A stretch of 64,000 nt of DNA. It comes from Paenibacillus auburnensis (GTDB taxonomy: Bacteria > Bacillota > Bacilli > Paenibacillales > Paenibacillaceae). Where the stretch lies: positions 124,001 to 188,000 of the forward strand of contig NZ_CAKMMG010000010.1 of the NCBI RefSeq assembly GCF_927798115.1, read 5' to 3'. Of the stretch, positions 43,055 through 51,881 are shown one piece after another (positions within the stretch are counted from its first letter, which is position 1; each line of letters begins with the position of its first letter). The notes beneath the pieces were generated by a model. That model searched no databases. It was given only the letters and a program-made list of their open reading frames with translations, and was not told the origin of the DNA. The position numbers and the translations under genes were made by a program.

Positions 43055-44889
43055 CCCTCACTCCCCCTTTGCTGATGCAGAGGCAGCGTAAATGTGACAA
43101 GTGAGCCTTCGTTAAGCTCGGATTGCAGGGAAATCGAACCGCCATGGGCTTTGACAATTTCCCGGGCAATGGACAATCCAAGTCCGGTACCGCCCATATT
43201 CCGCGAACGGGCCTTATCCACCCGGTAAAAGCGTTCAAAGATCCGTTCAATATCCTTCTTAGGAATCCCGATACCGGAGTCCCGTACGGAAATAGCCAGC
43301 ATGCCGTCCTCGCTCTTCACTGCCTGCAGGCTGATCGTCCCGCCCTCCGGCGTGTATTTCAGCGCATTGGAGACCAGATTGCCAAGCACCTGATCAATCT
43401 GATCGCGGTCCAGCCAGGCGGAGGCGACATCCTTATGGACAACTGTACTGATATGAATCCGCTTCTGGCGGATTTGGAAGGAGAACCGGTCAGCGACATC
43501 CTCCAGCATCTCGGAGATATCCGTCTGCTGAATACGCAGGCTGGATTCCTTCGAATCCAGCCGCGAGAGATGCAGCAGGTCGGTTACGAGGCGTATCATC
43601 CGCTCAGTCTCGTTACGGATAACCCCGACGAAGCGTACAGCAAGCTGCGGATCATCGAGTGCACCGTCATCAAGGGCTTCGACATAACTCTTGATCGTCG
43701 TCAGCGGCGTCCGCAGCTCATGCGAGACATTGGCTACGAATTCGCGCCGCGATTCCTCCAGATTCTCCTGCTCGGTGACATCCTGCAGTACGGCAATCGT
43801 ACCGGCGATTCCGCCGCCTTCACGGCGGTGGATTGGAGTAAAGGTAACCCTAACGATATTGGGATCCCCTCCGCCCATCGGAGAGAGGTGAATCATTGCC
43901 GATTGGGCATTACCCTCCGCCAGTGATCCCGACTGCTCATGATTCAGGCCGAGAAGCTCATCGAGCGGCGCACCTTCCGGCAGCGGGCCTTCCGAGCCCA
44001 GCATGTGCGCGGCGCGGGTATTCATCAGAATGACCACCCCGCTCTCGTCGGTCGCTACAACTCCATCACTCATATTCGTCAGGATCGAGGCAAGCTTCTC
44101 CTTCTCCTCCTCGTTCTGAGACAGAGCTTCACGAAGCCTGCCTGTCATATAATTAAACGCCTGGCTAAGCTGCCCGATTTCATCATTGCCGAACTCCGGC
44201 ATTTTACGGTTAAACCGGCCTTCGGCAAGCGCGGTGGCATGCCGGGTCATTTCTTTAATCGGATGAGTAATCGTATGGGCAAGAATCACGCACAATACGG
44301 CAGTAAGCGCCAGTGCCAGGAGCAGTCCTGAGAGGAACACGCTGTTAATCCGGCTCATGGTGGCGTATAAATCCTTCATATCAGCGGCAATGTAGATAGC
44401 CCCTACCACTTTATCACCGGAAAGCACCGGCTTGGCTACGACCTTCTTACGCACATTATCATCGGCAATAATATATTCTTCATTGTCGCTGATGCCTTGC
44501 AGCGCCCGGCTGACCACAGTCTGGGTATTACGCTGTCCTACATAATCATTCTGGGAGGGGACAGACGTAGTAATGATTTTTCCGCTTGCATCAAGCACCT
44601 GGATCTCTGCACCGTTGATATACAGATTGTTGACCATACCGCGAAGGCTCTCTACTGCCGTTTCTTCATCTGCGGTTCCGGCTTCGCTGCCGAGCTTGTC
44701 TGCAGTCAGGATCGAGAGCATCTCTGCCCTGGCCTTCAGATCCTTGGTGAAATTCTCTGTCAGTGAATTCTTCATCGAACTGACAAAATAAACTCCGATC
44801 AGCTGCATCGCCACTAGAATCAGCAGGACATAGATAATAGTCAACCTGGCCTGAATCGTCCGGAAAAAGGACAGCCCTTTTTTCATCAC
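43051..44889 (-). CDS. walK: Essential sensor histidine kinase WalK
   Basis: 612 aa: TM1 (~14-36), extracellular Cache/PAS-like domain (~40-180), TM2 (~184-205), HAMP (~206-258), cytoplasmic PAS (~262-375; MSDGVVATDESGVVILMN), HisKA His390 (ANVSHELRTPLTTIK), N box LGNLVSNALKYTPEGG and MGGTGLGLSIARE. It phosphorylates WalR to coordinate peptidoglycan hydrolases with growth. Start overlaps the walR stop by 4 nt. Confidence 0.96.
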   Translation of the reverse strand: MMKKGLSFFRTIQARLTIIYVLLILVAMQLIGVYFVSSMKNSLTENFTKDLKARAEMLSILTADKLGSEAGTADEETAVESLRGMVNNLYINGAEIQVLDASGKIITTSVPSQNDYVGQRNTQTVVSRALQGISDNEEYIIADDNVRKKVVAKPVLSGDKVVGAIYIAADMKDLYATMSRINSVFLSGLLLALALTAVLCVILAHTITHPIKEMTRHATALAEGRFNRKMPEFGNDEIGQLSQAFNYMTGRLREALSQNEEEKEKLASILTNMSDGVVATDESGVVILMNTRAAHMLGSEGPLPEGAPLDELLGLNHEQSGSLAEGNAQSAMIHLSPMGGGDPNIVRVTFTPIHRREGGGIAGTIAVLQDVTEQENLEESRREFVANVSHELRTPLTTIKSYVEALDDGALDDPQLAVRFVGVIRNETERMIRLVTDLLHLSRLDSKESSLRIQQTDISEMLEDVADRFSFQIRQKRIHISTVVHKDVASAWLDRDQIDQVLGNLVSNALKYTPEGGTISLQAVKSEDGMLAISVRDSGIGIPKKDIERIFERFYRVDKARSRNMGGTGLGLSIAREIVKAHGGSISLQSELNEGSLVTFTLPLHQQRGSEG

Positions 44890-45617
44890 AGGCCTCCGCT
44901 TTTGGGGCTATGCATCAAATAACCGAGTCCCCGCCGGGTGAAGATATATTCCGGTTTACTGGGATTCTCCTCAATTTTTTCTCTCAGACGGCGGATCGTT
45001 ACGTCCACGGTCCGCACATCGCCGAAGTATTCAAAGCCCCATACAGCCTGAAGCAGGTGCTCCCGCGTCATTACCTTGCCGGCATGGCGGATCATATAGT
45101 AGAGCAGCTCATATTCGCGGTGTGTCAGGTCCAGTGCTTCGCCGTCTTTATAGACCATATACATATCGGTATCGACGAACAGGCCGAAGTGATGCACGCC
45201 CTGTTTACTTTCTGCCATTTCGCTTAGCGATCCGGGCGGAGTCGGCTTATGCTGGCGCCGCATCTGGGCCTTGACTCTGGCCAGCAGCTCACGTGTGCTG
45301 AAGGGCTTGGTCACATAATCATCAGCGCCAAGCTCAAGGCCAAGCACCTTGTCAATCTCCCCGTCCTTAGCTGTGAGCATAATGATGGGAATATCCAGAT
45401 GGGCTGAGCGCACCTCACGGCAGACATCCATTCCGTCCTTGCCGGGAAGCATGAGGTCAAGCAGCATCAGATCGGGGCGAATAGATAGCGCCAGCTCCAC
45501 CGCACTGTTGCCGTCAAAGGCGCAGATTACCTCATAGCCTTCTTTTTCTAAATTGAATTTTAAAATATCAGCAATAGGCTGTTCATCGTCTACTACCAGA
45601 ATCGTTCCCATCTGCAT
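44886..45617 (-). CDS. walR: Essential response regulator WalR
   Basis: 243-aa OmpR-family protein: Asp10/Asp11, phospho-acceptor Asp54 (LMLLDLMLPGKDG), MLTAKDGEID, VTKPFSTREL and a winged helix ending FTRRGLGYLMHSP. It controls autolysins and wall genes. Two ATGs lie three codons apart; both follow AAAGGTGA at some distance. It heads the operon walR-K-H-I-J. Confidence 0.96.
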   Translation of the reverse strand: MQMGTILVVDDEQPIADILKFNLEKEGYEVICAFDGNSAVELALSIRPDLMLLDLMLPGKDGMDVCREVRSAHLDIPIIMLTAKDGEIDKVLGLELGADDYVTKPFSTRELLARVKAQMRRQHKPTPPGSLSEMAESKQGVHHFGLFVDTDMYMVYKDGEALDLTHREYELLYYMIRHAGKVMTREHLLQAVWGFEYFGDVRTVDVTIRRLREKIEENPSKPEYIFTRRGLGYLMHSPKSGGL

Positions 45618-45769
45618 ATGCTCAGCTTCACCTTTCTCACCATACTTATCATTGATTCTCTTATTTTAACATACCTGTCCTATAGAACGTGAACTTAAGA
45701 ATGTTCCATTAGAACTTCGTGCTTAAGTTCCCTTATCTAGCGTCACATCCTACCTCTGGTCAAACTTAA

Positions 45770-45794
45770 AGCCGCCCGGAAAATCCGGACGGCT
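45770..45794 (-). terminator. Terminator of the M23 peptidase gene
   Basis: AGCCGTCCGGA and TCCGGGCGGCT stem with a TTT loop, then TTAAGTTT on the minus strand. Confidence 0.8.
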
Positions 45795-45809
45795 GAGGTA
45801 TGTTATGGA

Positions 45810-47342
45810 TTATTTCAAGTATTTCAGCGGATTGACCGCTGTACCGTTCTTGCGGATTTCGAAATGAAGGTGGGTACCGGTCGAACGCCCCGTGTTGCCC
45901 ATAATGCCAATCTTGCCGCCTTGCTCAAGCCGTTGTCCAACCGATACAGAAATTCTGCTCAAGTGGCCGTAATATGTCACATACCCATTTTTGTGGTCGA
46001 CGATAACCACATTACCGTACCCGCTCTGCACCCCTGCGAAAGTTACGGTTCCGGCATCGGCTGCTTTAATGGTGCGGTTGCCCGATACAAGGTCGACCCC
46101 TTTATGAACACGTCCCCAACGTTCGCCGAAGCTGCTGGATAAGGCTGCGCCGCTGACCGGCCAGGCGAACATGCCTGTTCCTTCACCGACAACCTTCGTT
46201 CCCCGGTAGACCACTTCAGGCAGTGATTCCTTCACTACTGTCTGGCCGAGCCACTCTTCCTTCACAACCAGGCCGTTTTCCTTCGTCAGCCGGTACTGCA
46301 TTTCCTTCAGCCCGGTCTGGCCCGGGCGCACTACCTTGCTCTTGCCTGCTGGCAGCTGATCGCTGGTACGGACAATAACCTCAGGTTCTGTAACTACCTG
46401 CTCGGTCACCTGTTCTACCGTAACTACCGTAAGCGCAGGCTGCGGAACCGTTAATTGCAGCTCATCCCCGATCTGCAGGGTGAGCTCCTTCACTGCAGGA
46501 TTGTTTCGGAAAATCTCATCCTGCGTAATGCTGAACCGTTTGGCAATTCCGGAGATCGTATCGCCTTCCTGCACGGTATAGACAACTGGCTCCTCTTTGC
46601 CTTCGGTCAGTGCCTTGACTGCTTCCTCCACGCTCATCACTTTGTTAGGGTCAGCCTTTACCGGAACAATGCTCACTTCTTCCTCAATGGAGGCTGATTT
46701 GATCTTATCCCCACCAGCCGATGTAGCCAGAGTCTTGCTGCTGGCAGCCGACATCTTCTTCAGCTGGGCACCAGCCGCCGCAGCTACTGCCGGAGCATAA
46801 TGCTCTTTGATGCCATTCAGCACCGCATTTGCTGTCTCCTGATCCTTGACGATCCCAACAGATTTACCATCGACAGTCAATTGTACACCGACCGCGTACG
46901 CCTTGAGCATGCCATTCAGCTTGTCTAGGGTACCTTCACTGTCAATTTCCGGTTTATACGCCTGCTCTTGCTCCGTGGTAATACCGCTTGTCTGCAGTAC
47001 CATCACTGAATCCGGATACTTCGTCTGATATTCCTGACGCTTCTCTTCGAACAGCCGGTCAAGTTCAGACTCCTCACTGATCTTGCCGATTTCCTCGCCC
47101 TTCACCAGTACCTTGTAATAGGTTACCGTGTTTGCGGCCACATATTTCTTCTCTGCCCCGACTAAAAAGGCAGACAGCAGCACCAGACCGGCATAAGCCG
47201 CAATCCAGGAGCGCCGCAATCTCCGCGGTTTAGGTTCCTGATGAAAGACATTGGCTTCGCTCTCTGCGCTGAATTCCGCGGGTGTCTGTTCACTGCTCCG
47301 CAGCTTCCCCATCCGGCGCATGAATTTAAATCCCTTCATCAA
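45810..47342 (-). CDS. M23 metallopeptidase with LysM and G5 domains
   Basis: 510 aa. Cytoplasmic basic N-terminus (~1-45), membrane helix (SWIAAYAGLVLLSAFLV, ~46-62), long helical/Ala-rich region, LysM (VYTVQEGDTISGIAKRFSI, ~253-300), G5-like domain (~305-385) and C-terminal peptidase M23. The zinc site is complete: GERWGRVHKGVDL (His-x3-Asp) and THLHFEIRKNG (HxH). It cuts wall peptide cross-bridges; LysM holds it on glycan. An Ala/Lys stretch (AVAAAAGAQLKKMSAASSK) is low-complexity. Its place beside walR makes it a likely member of that regulon, by inference. Either of two adjacent ATGs could start it. Confidence 0.92.
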   Translation of the reverse strand: MMKGFKFMRRMGKLRSSEQTPAEFSAESEANVFHQEPKPRRLRRSWIAAYAGLVLLSAFLVGAEKKYVAANTVTYYKVLVKGEEIGKISEESELDRLFEEKRQEYQTKYPDSVMVLQTSGITTEQEQAYKPEIDSEGTLDKLNGMLKAYAVGVQLTVDGKSVGIVKDQETANAVLNGIKEHYAPAVAAAAGAQLKKMSAASSKTLATSAGGDKIKSASIEEEVSIVPVKADPNKVMSVEEAVKALTEGKEEPVVYTVQEGDTISGIAKRFSITQDEIFRNNPAVKELTLQIGDELQLTVPQPALTVVTVEQVTEQVVTEPEVIVRTSDQLPAGKSKVVRPGQTGLKEMQYRLTKENGLVVKEEWLGQTVVKESLPEVVYRGTKVVGEGTGMFAWPVSGAALSSSFGERWGRVHKGVDLVSGNRTIKAADAGTVTFAGVQSGYGNVVIVDHKNGYVTYYGHLSRISVSVGQRLEQGGKIGIMGNTGRSTGTHLHFEIRKNGTAVNPLKYLK

Positions 47343-47647
47343 ACTCTCCCTTTCAATTGCCCGTTCAGTCCGCTATAGAGCGGACAAGCTTGTTTTACGA
47401 CCCCTTATATATATTCTGCTGCATCTATTTTTCTATTTGCGTTAGTGTGAATGATCTTGTTGTCCTGAACTGAGAAGATACGGTTCTAAAGCCCTTAAGA
47501 AACCGGACAATATCCCCCTCGTCTAGCGAAAAATATAAGTATAAATCATGCCGTGAAACCTATGTTTTTCAGCCGTTTAAAAGGTTACAAAAATTTAACC
47601 CCTTCTAGTCCTTTTTTACTGTACCATAGCCGGGAGAAAAATTTCAA
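47343..47647 (-). promoter_or_regulatory. Promoter and long leader of the M23 peptidase gene
   Basis: TTGAAA (47642-47647), an 18-nt spacer and TACAGT (47618-47623) form the promoter, giving a leader of about 270 nt. Close to the start a 7-bp hairpin (GTCCGCT/AGCGGAC, 47368-47385) precedes GGGAGA. I found no known riboswitch consensus, such as ydaO, in it. Confidence 0.5.
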
Positions 47648-47662
47648 CTTAGTTGTCATGGC

Positions 47663-47687
47663 AAAACCCGCGAAAATCGCGGGTTTT
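47663..47687. terminator. Bidirectional terminator after the 217-aa membrane-protein gene
   Basis: AAAACCCGCG and CGCGGGTTTT stem with a 5-nt loop and T runs on both sides. Confidence 0.8.
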
Positions 47688-47741
47688 TATCCAAAATATG
47701 ACGATTAAACATTATAATTGTGTCAATAAAGTGACGCTTTT

Positions 47742-48395
47742 TTAATCCTGTACATTCTCATCCGCCCCAGGTGTAAGCATTTTCATTAGCATCTCATATT
47801 CATCCTGATCCACGTATTTGGCAATGACTCCCTGTATTTCCTTCACTTCACTTTCCGTCAATCCATCCTCCATCGCTGTGGAGATCTTCTGCATCTCCTC
47901 CTGTGGAAGCTTGGTCATCAGAATATTGAAGATATTGGCCTTCTCCTCAGCTGGCAGGCTGTCCTTAAGCTCGCTCATCGCATCCGGTGTCATAACCAGC
48001 TGCTGATCCATGCCCCCGTTACCCTGTTCGTCCGCATCTGCAGCTTCTCCCATAACGGCCAAGGCATCTTCAGGAACCTTTTCCTCTACAGCCTTGTCGC
48101 TGTCATTAGCGGGTGTATTCCCGGTATTCTTCTTGTCCGTCTGGGTTGCAGCTGGAACAGTGTCCTTCAGATCGTCCTTAATATCCGTAGAATCCGCCTT
48201 CGACCCCATTCCCGTCAGACTTTTCACAAAGCCGCCGATGCCCGGTTCCGGTCCATCCAGTTTAATATCAAAGCTTGCCAGAACAGACTGAATATACGTA
48301 TTGACTACATAGGCGGTAGTCAGTACGGACAGCGCGCTGGCCAGCACGACAATCAGGCATACGCCAATTGCACTTTTGACTATTTTCACCATCAT
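47742..48395 (-). CDS. Membrane-anchored protein, unrecognised
   Basis: 217 aa. One N-terminal membrane helix (IGVCLIVVLASALSVLTTAYVV). It is followed by an acidic, probably extracellular tail with a disordered Asp/Thr/Ala region (~60-125) and a helical C-terminal domain (~135-215: KANIFNILMTKLPQEEMQKI, SEVKEIQGVIAKYVDQDEYE). The helical part resembles short spore or germination helical domains only faintly. The ATG follows AAGGAGAG. It lies between purA and the M23 gene, both with their own terminators. Confidence 0.6.
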   Translation of the reverse strand: MMVKIVKSAIGVCLIVVLASALSVLTTAYVVNTYIQSVLASFDIKLDGPEPGIGGFVKSLTGMGSKADSTDIKDDLKDTVPAATQTDKKNTGNTPANDSDKAVEEKVPEDALAVMGEAADADEQGNGGMDQQLVMTPDAMSELKDSLPAEEKANIFNILMTKLPQEEMQKISTAMEDGLTESEVKEIQGVIAKYVDQDEYEMLMKMLTPGADENVQD

Positions 48396-48531
48396 CTCTC
48401 CTTGCCCTCTGTCTTATCCCATTTCCCGTAAGATCAGTCCTTTAGCACTGTATTCTTCCAGTATTGACCAGATTGAGCAGTGGGAAACCTGCAGCGGGCA
48501 AAGAGAGTACCACCATGGAATACACTGTGTA

Positions 48532-48560
48532 CAAAAAAAAGGGCCCCCTCCGGGACCCTT
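48532..48560 (-). terminator. Terminator of purA
   Basis: AAGGGTCCC and GGGGCCCTT arms around CGGAG, followed on the minus strand by TTTTTTTT. Confidence 0.8.
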
Positions 48561-48572
48561 GTGATTTACAGC

Positions 48573-49859
48573 TTAGATGTAGATAGGCAATACCTGATTA
48601 GTCTGCTCACGGTTACGTCCTACGGAGAAGATCGCAATCGGAATGCCTGTAAGCTCTGCTACACGTTCTACGTATCGGCGTGTATTGGCCGGCAGATCGT
48701 CCAAAGTCTTGGCTGCGGTAATATCCTCGTTCCAGCCTGGAAGCTCTTCATAGACCGCTTCACATTCAGCCAGCATTTTGAGACTGGCCGGGTAGTGGGT
48801 AATTACCTCACCGCGGTATTTGTAGCCTGTGCAGATTTTGACTGTATCCAGGCCGCTGAGTACATCCAGTGAGTTGAGTGACAGACCGGTAATTCCGCTG
48901 ACACGGCGGGCATGACGTACAACTACACTGTCAAACCAGCCGACACGGCGTGCGCGTCCGGTTACAGTACCGTATTCATGGCCGGTCTCACGGATGTAAT
49001 CGCCGGTTGCATCATTCAGTTCTGTAGGGAACGGGCCATCGCCGACACGGGTTGTGTAAGCTTTGGCAACGCCGATAACCTGCTTGATCTTCGAAGGACC
49101 CACACCGGAACCGATGCATACACCGCCGGCTGATGGATTCGAGGAAGTTACAAACGGATATGTTCCTTGGTCGATATCCAGCATTACACCTTGTGCGCCC
49201 TCGAACAACACTCTGGAATCCGCATCAATCGCATCATTGAGTACAACCGACGTGTCGGTTACATAACCGCGAAGCACTTCTGCATATTCCAGATATTTTA
49301 CCAGAATCTCTTCCACATCAAGCGGCTCTGCACCGTATACCTGTGTGATAACCTGGTTCTTCTCTTCCATTAAGTGACGAAGTCTAAGCTCGAATTCCTC
49401 AGCGTCCATCAGATCGGCGATCCGGATACCGTTGCGGGCAGCTTTGTCCATATAAGCGGGGCCGATTCCCTTACGGGTCGTGCCAATTTTGTTCGGGCCT
49501 TTACGGTCTTCTTCAAGCGCATCCAGCAGCATATGATAGGGCATAATGACATGGGCACGATCACTAATCACCAGATTTTTGGTGTCGAAGCCGTTCTCAT
49601 GAATATAATTAATTTCTTGGATCAGGGCTTCGGGATTGATCACCATTCCGTTACCGATTACGCAAGTTTTCTCTTTATAAAATACACCAGATGGAATCAA
49701 GCTCAGCTTGAATTTCTTCCCGTCAATCAGAATCGTGTGACCGGCATTGTTACCCCCCTGATACCGGGCGACCACATCTGCGCTCTCCGCCAGAAAATCC
49801 GTGATCTTCCCTTTGCCTTCGTCTCCCCATTGTGTTCCCACGACGACTACCGTTGACAT
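48573..49859 (-). CDS. purA: Adenylosuccinate synthetase
   Basis: 428 aa, GTP-dependent first step from IMP to AMP. Signatures: VVVVGTQWGDEGKGKITDFL, GGNNAGHTI, GPAYMDKAARNGIRI, SSNPSAGGVCIGSGVGPSKI. The second ATG is used because GGAGG lies seven bases ahead, while the first ATG is immediately adjacent to it. Upstream are a sigma-A promoter, a pair of PurBoxes and a leader hairpin. Expression should be repressed by PurR under adenine excess. Confidence 0.97.
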   Translation of the reverse strand: MSTVVVVGTQWGDEGKGKITDFLAESADVVARYQGGNNAGHTILIDGKKFKLSLIPSGVFYKEKTCVIGNGMVINPEALIQEINYIHENGFDTKNLVISDRAHVIMPYHMLLDALEEDRKGPNKIGTTRKGIGPAYMDKAARNGIRIADLMDAEEFELRLRHLMEEKNQVITQVYGAEPLDVEEILVKYLEYAEVLRGYVTDTSVVLNDAIDADSRVLFEGAQGVMLDIDQGTYPFVTSSNPSAGGVCIGSGVGPSKIKQVIGVAKAYTTRVGDGPFPTELNDATGDYIRETGHEYGTVTGRARRVGWFDSVVVRHARRVSGITGLSLNSLDVLSGLDTVKICTGYKYRGEVITHYPASLKMLAECEAVYEELPGWNEDITAAKTLDDLPANTRRYVERVAELTGIPIAIFSVGRNREQTNQVLPIYI

Positions 49860-49874
49860 GTTCATTCCTCCGTA

Positions 49875-49891
49875 GGTGCTAGCTTAGCACC
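49875..49891 (-). promoter_or_regulatory. Leader hairpin just before the purA ribosome site
   Basis: GGTGCTA and TAGCACC form a perfect 7-bp stem with an AGC loop, ending four bases before the GGAGG. It could affect ribosome access. Confidence 0.4.
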
Positions 49892-49982
49892 ATTATTTTT
49901 CATAATATGGGCTCTGTACAGCGTTCTTATGTACGCAGCCCTCCGGACGCTATGCGGTTTAACCCGCTAAAGCACAATAACC

Positions 49983-50011
49983 AGTGTAACAGCGGTACTT
50001 TTTAAAGTCAA
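49983..50011 (-). promoter_or_regulatory. Sigma-A promoter of purA
   Basis: On the minus strand TTGACT, 17-nt spacer, TACACT. The predicted transcript starts near 49976, giving a leader of about 117 nt. Confidence 0.75.
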
Positions 50012-50052
50012 ATAAAAACGAACGATCACACAAGGAAATGTGCAATCGTTCG
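50012..50052 (-). terminator. dnaB terminator formed by the PurBox arms
   Basis: CGAACGATTGCACA and TGTGTGATCGTTCG pair over 14 bp (two G-U) around TTTCCT, followed on the minus strand by TTTTTATTT. The arms are the CGAAC cores of the two PurBoxes. Confidence 0.75.
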
Positions 50053-50057
50053 GATAT
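50014..50057 (-). promoter_or_regulatory. Inverted pair of PurBoxes (PurR operator)
   Basis: AAAAACGAACGAT (50014-50026) and, on the other strand, ATATCCGAACGAT (50045-50057) fit the PurBox consensus AWWWCCGAACWWT; the second has one mismatch, the first two. They face each other across 18 bp, just upstream of the purA -35, as in Bacillus pur promoters. No purR is in the window. Confidence 0.7.
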
Positions 50058-50071
50058 TGTGCATAAATCGC

Positions 50072-51433
50072 CTAACCTGCAAATGGTTCAGCATGCGCCC
50101 GCTCGTAGTTGACGAACTTGTTGAAATTCTTCAAGAAAACGAGCTCTACGGTGCCTACAGGACCATTACGCTGTTTGGCAATAATTATTTCAATAATGTT
50201 CTTCTTTTCCGTGTCCTGGTTATAGTAATCATCACGGTACAGGAAGGCTACGATATCCGCATCCTGCTCGATTGAACCCGACTCACGAAGGTCACTCATC
50301 ATCGGACGTTTATCCTGACGCTGCTCTACACCACGGCTAAGCTGGGACAGGGCAATGACCGGTACATCCAATTCGCGGGCAATCTGCTTCAGTGTACGCG
50401 AGATCTCCGATACTTCCTGCTGGCGGTTCTCCCCGCCCTTGCCGCGTCCCTGAATCAGCTGCAAGTAGTCGATGACGATCATGCCAAGGCCCTTTTCCTT
50501 CTTAAGCCTGCGGCATTTGGCGCGGATATCCGTAACGGTAACCCCGGGCGTATCATCAATATAGATTTCGGCTTCAGACAGAGACTGAATTCCCATCGTC
50601 AGCTTGGACCAGTCGTCATCGCTCTTGAATTCACCGGTACGCATAATATTGGCATCCAGATTGGCTTCAGCGCAAATCATACGCTGTACCAGCTGCGGTG
50701 CCGACATTTCCAGACTGAAGATGGCAACCGTCTCTTTGGCGCGGACCGCCACATTCTGGGCAATATTCAGTGCAAATGCCGTCTTCCCTACAGAAGGACG
50801 GGCAGCCACAATGATCAAGTCATTACGCTGGAAGCCGTTAGTCATATGGTCGAGATCGACGAACCCCGTAGGAATCCCTGAGGTACCGCCTTTGTTCTGA
50901 TGGAGCAGCTCTACACGGTCAAATACCTGCATGAGGACATCGCGGATGGCAATAAACCCGCTGCCGCTGCGGCGGTTAGAGATTTCTAAGATCCGCCGCT
51001 CCGCATCGCTTAGCATGATGCCTACATCTTCACCGCCGGTATAACCTTCGCTGACAATTTGCGTCGCTGTGCGGATCAGCCGCCGCAGCATCGCCTTTTC
51101 CTCGATAATTTGAGCGTAATAGTCCACGTTGGCCGCAGTCGGCACTGCATGCGCCAGCTTAGCCAAATAGCTGACACCGCCGATATCCTCAAGCTCTCCC
51201 CTGTCCTGAAGCCGGGAAGTCAGGGTAATCAGGTCAATCGGCTGGCTCTCTTCTCCGAGCTGCACCATCGCCTCAAAAATCATCTGATGCGGTTTATCGT
51301 AGAAGTCTTCGGTATTCACCCGCTCCATCGCGGTAATCAGCGCTTCATCATGCAGCAGAACAGCACCTAGTACGGCCTGCTCCGCCTCCAGATTCTGCGG
51401 GGGAACCCGATCGAAAAAGAGATCTCCACCCAT
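50072..51433 (-). CDS. dnaB: Replicative DNA helicase
   Basis: 453-aa hexameric helicase (DnaC in B. subtilis). N-terminal DnaB domain (VPPQNLEAEQAVLGAVLL), linker, RecA-like core with Walker A ARPSVGKTAFAL, Walker B MIVIDYLQLIQG, SGSIEQDADIVAF. It follows rplI by 1 bp. Terminated by the purA operator hairpin. Confidence 0.97.
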   Translation of the reverse strand: MGGDLFFDRVPPQNLEAEQAVLGAVLLHDEALITAMERVNTEDFYDKPHQMIFEAMVQLGEESQPIDLITLTSRLQDRGELEDIGGVSYLAKLAHAVPTAANVDYYAQIIEEKAMLRRLIRTATQIVSEGYTGGEDVGIMLSDAERRILEISNRRSGSGFIAIRDVLMQVFDRVELLHQNKGGTSGIPTGFVDLDHMTNGFQRNDLIIVAARPSVGKTAFALNIAQNVAVRAKETVAIFSLEMSAPQLVQRMICAEANLDANIMRTGEFKSDDDWSKLTMGIQSLSEAEIYIDDTPGVTVTDIRAKCRRLKKEKGLGMIVIDYLQLIQGRGKGGENRQQEVSEISRTLKQIARELDVPVIALSQLSRGVEQRQDKRPMMSDLRESGSIEQDADIVAFLYRDDYYNQDTEKKNIIEIIIAKQRNGPVGTVELVFLKNFNKFVNYERAHAEPFAG

Positions 51434-51434
51434 G

Positions 51435-51881
51435 TTACTCCTCCGTTACCTGAACCGTGAGGTTAGCCTTTACTTCAGTATGCAGCTTCACTTGAACCTG
51501 GAATGTACCCACATGGCGGATCGGGTCGCTCAGTTCAATTTTGCGCTTGTCAATAACGATGCCTTGGGATGCAGCCAGCGTTTCCGCAATCTGCTTGCTG
51601 GTGATTGCGCCGAACAGGCGACCGCCCTCTCCCGATTTAGCTTTTAGCGTCAGTGTCAGCTCGTCCAGCTTCTTGCCGAGCTGCTGTGCTTCTGCCTTCT
51701 CTTGATCCTTGCGGCGCTGTTCAGCAGCGGCCTGGTTCTCCAGTGTTTTTACATTGCCTTCTGTAGCTGGACGAACCAGCCCGCGCGGCAGCAGGAAGTT
51801 GGCTGCATATCCTTCCGATACCTCTTTAACCTGCCCCTTTTTACCTTGTCCCTTAACATCTTTTATGAAAATGACCTTCAT
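51435..51881 (-). CDS. rplI: 50S ribosomal protein L9
   Basis: 148 aa: MKVIFIKDVKGQGKKGQVKE, GYAANFLLPRGLVRPAT, a long connecting helix and a C-terminal domain ending VQVTEE. The ATG overlaps the gdpP stop by 4 nt. Confidence 0.97.
   Translation of the reverse strand: MKVIFIKDVKGQGKKGQVKEVSEGYAANFLLPRGLVRPATEGNVKTLENQAAAEQRRKDQEKAEAQQLGKKLDELTLTLKAKSGEGGRLFGAITSKQIAETLAASQGIVIDKRKIELSDPIRHVGTFQVQVKLHTEVKANLTVQVTEE

Noticed and set aside
47343..47620. Considered a c-di-AMP (ydaO) riboswitch in the leader of the M23 peptidase
   Set aside because: The conserved ydaO blocks are not visible, despite the suitable gene type.
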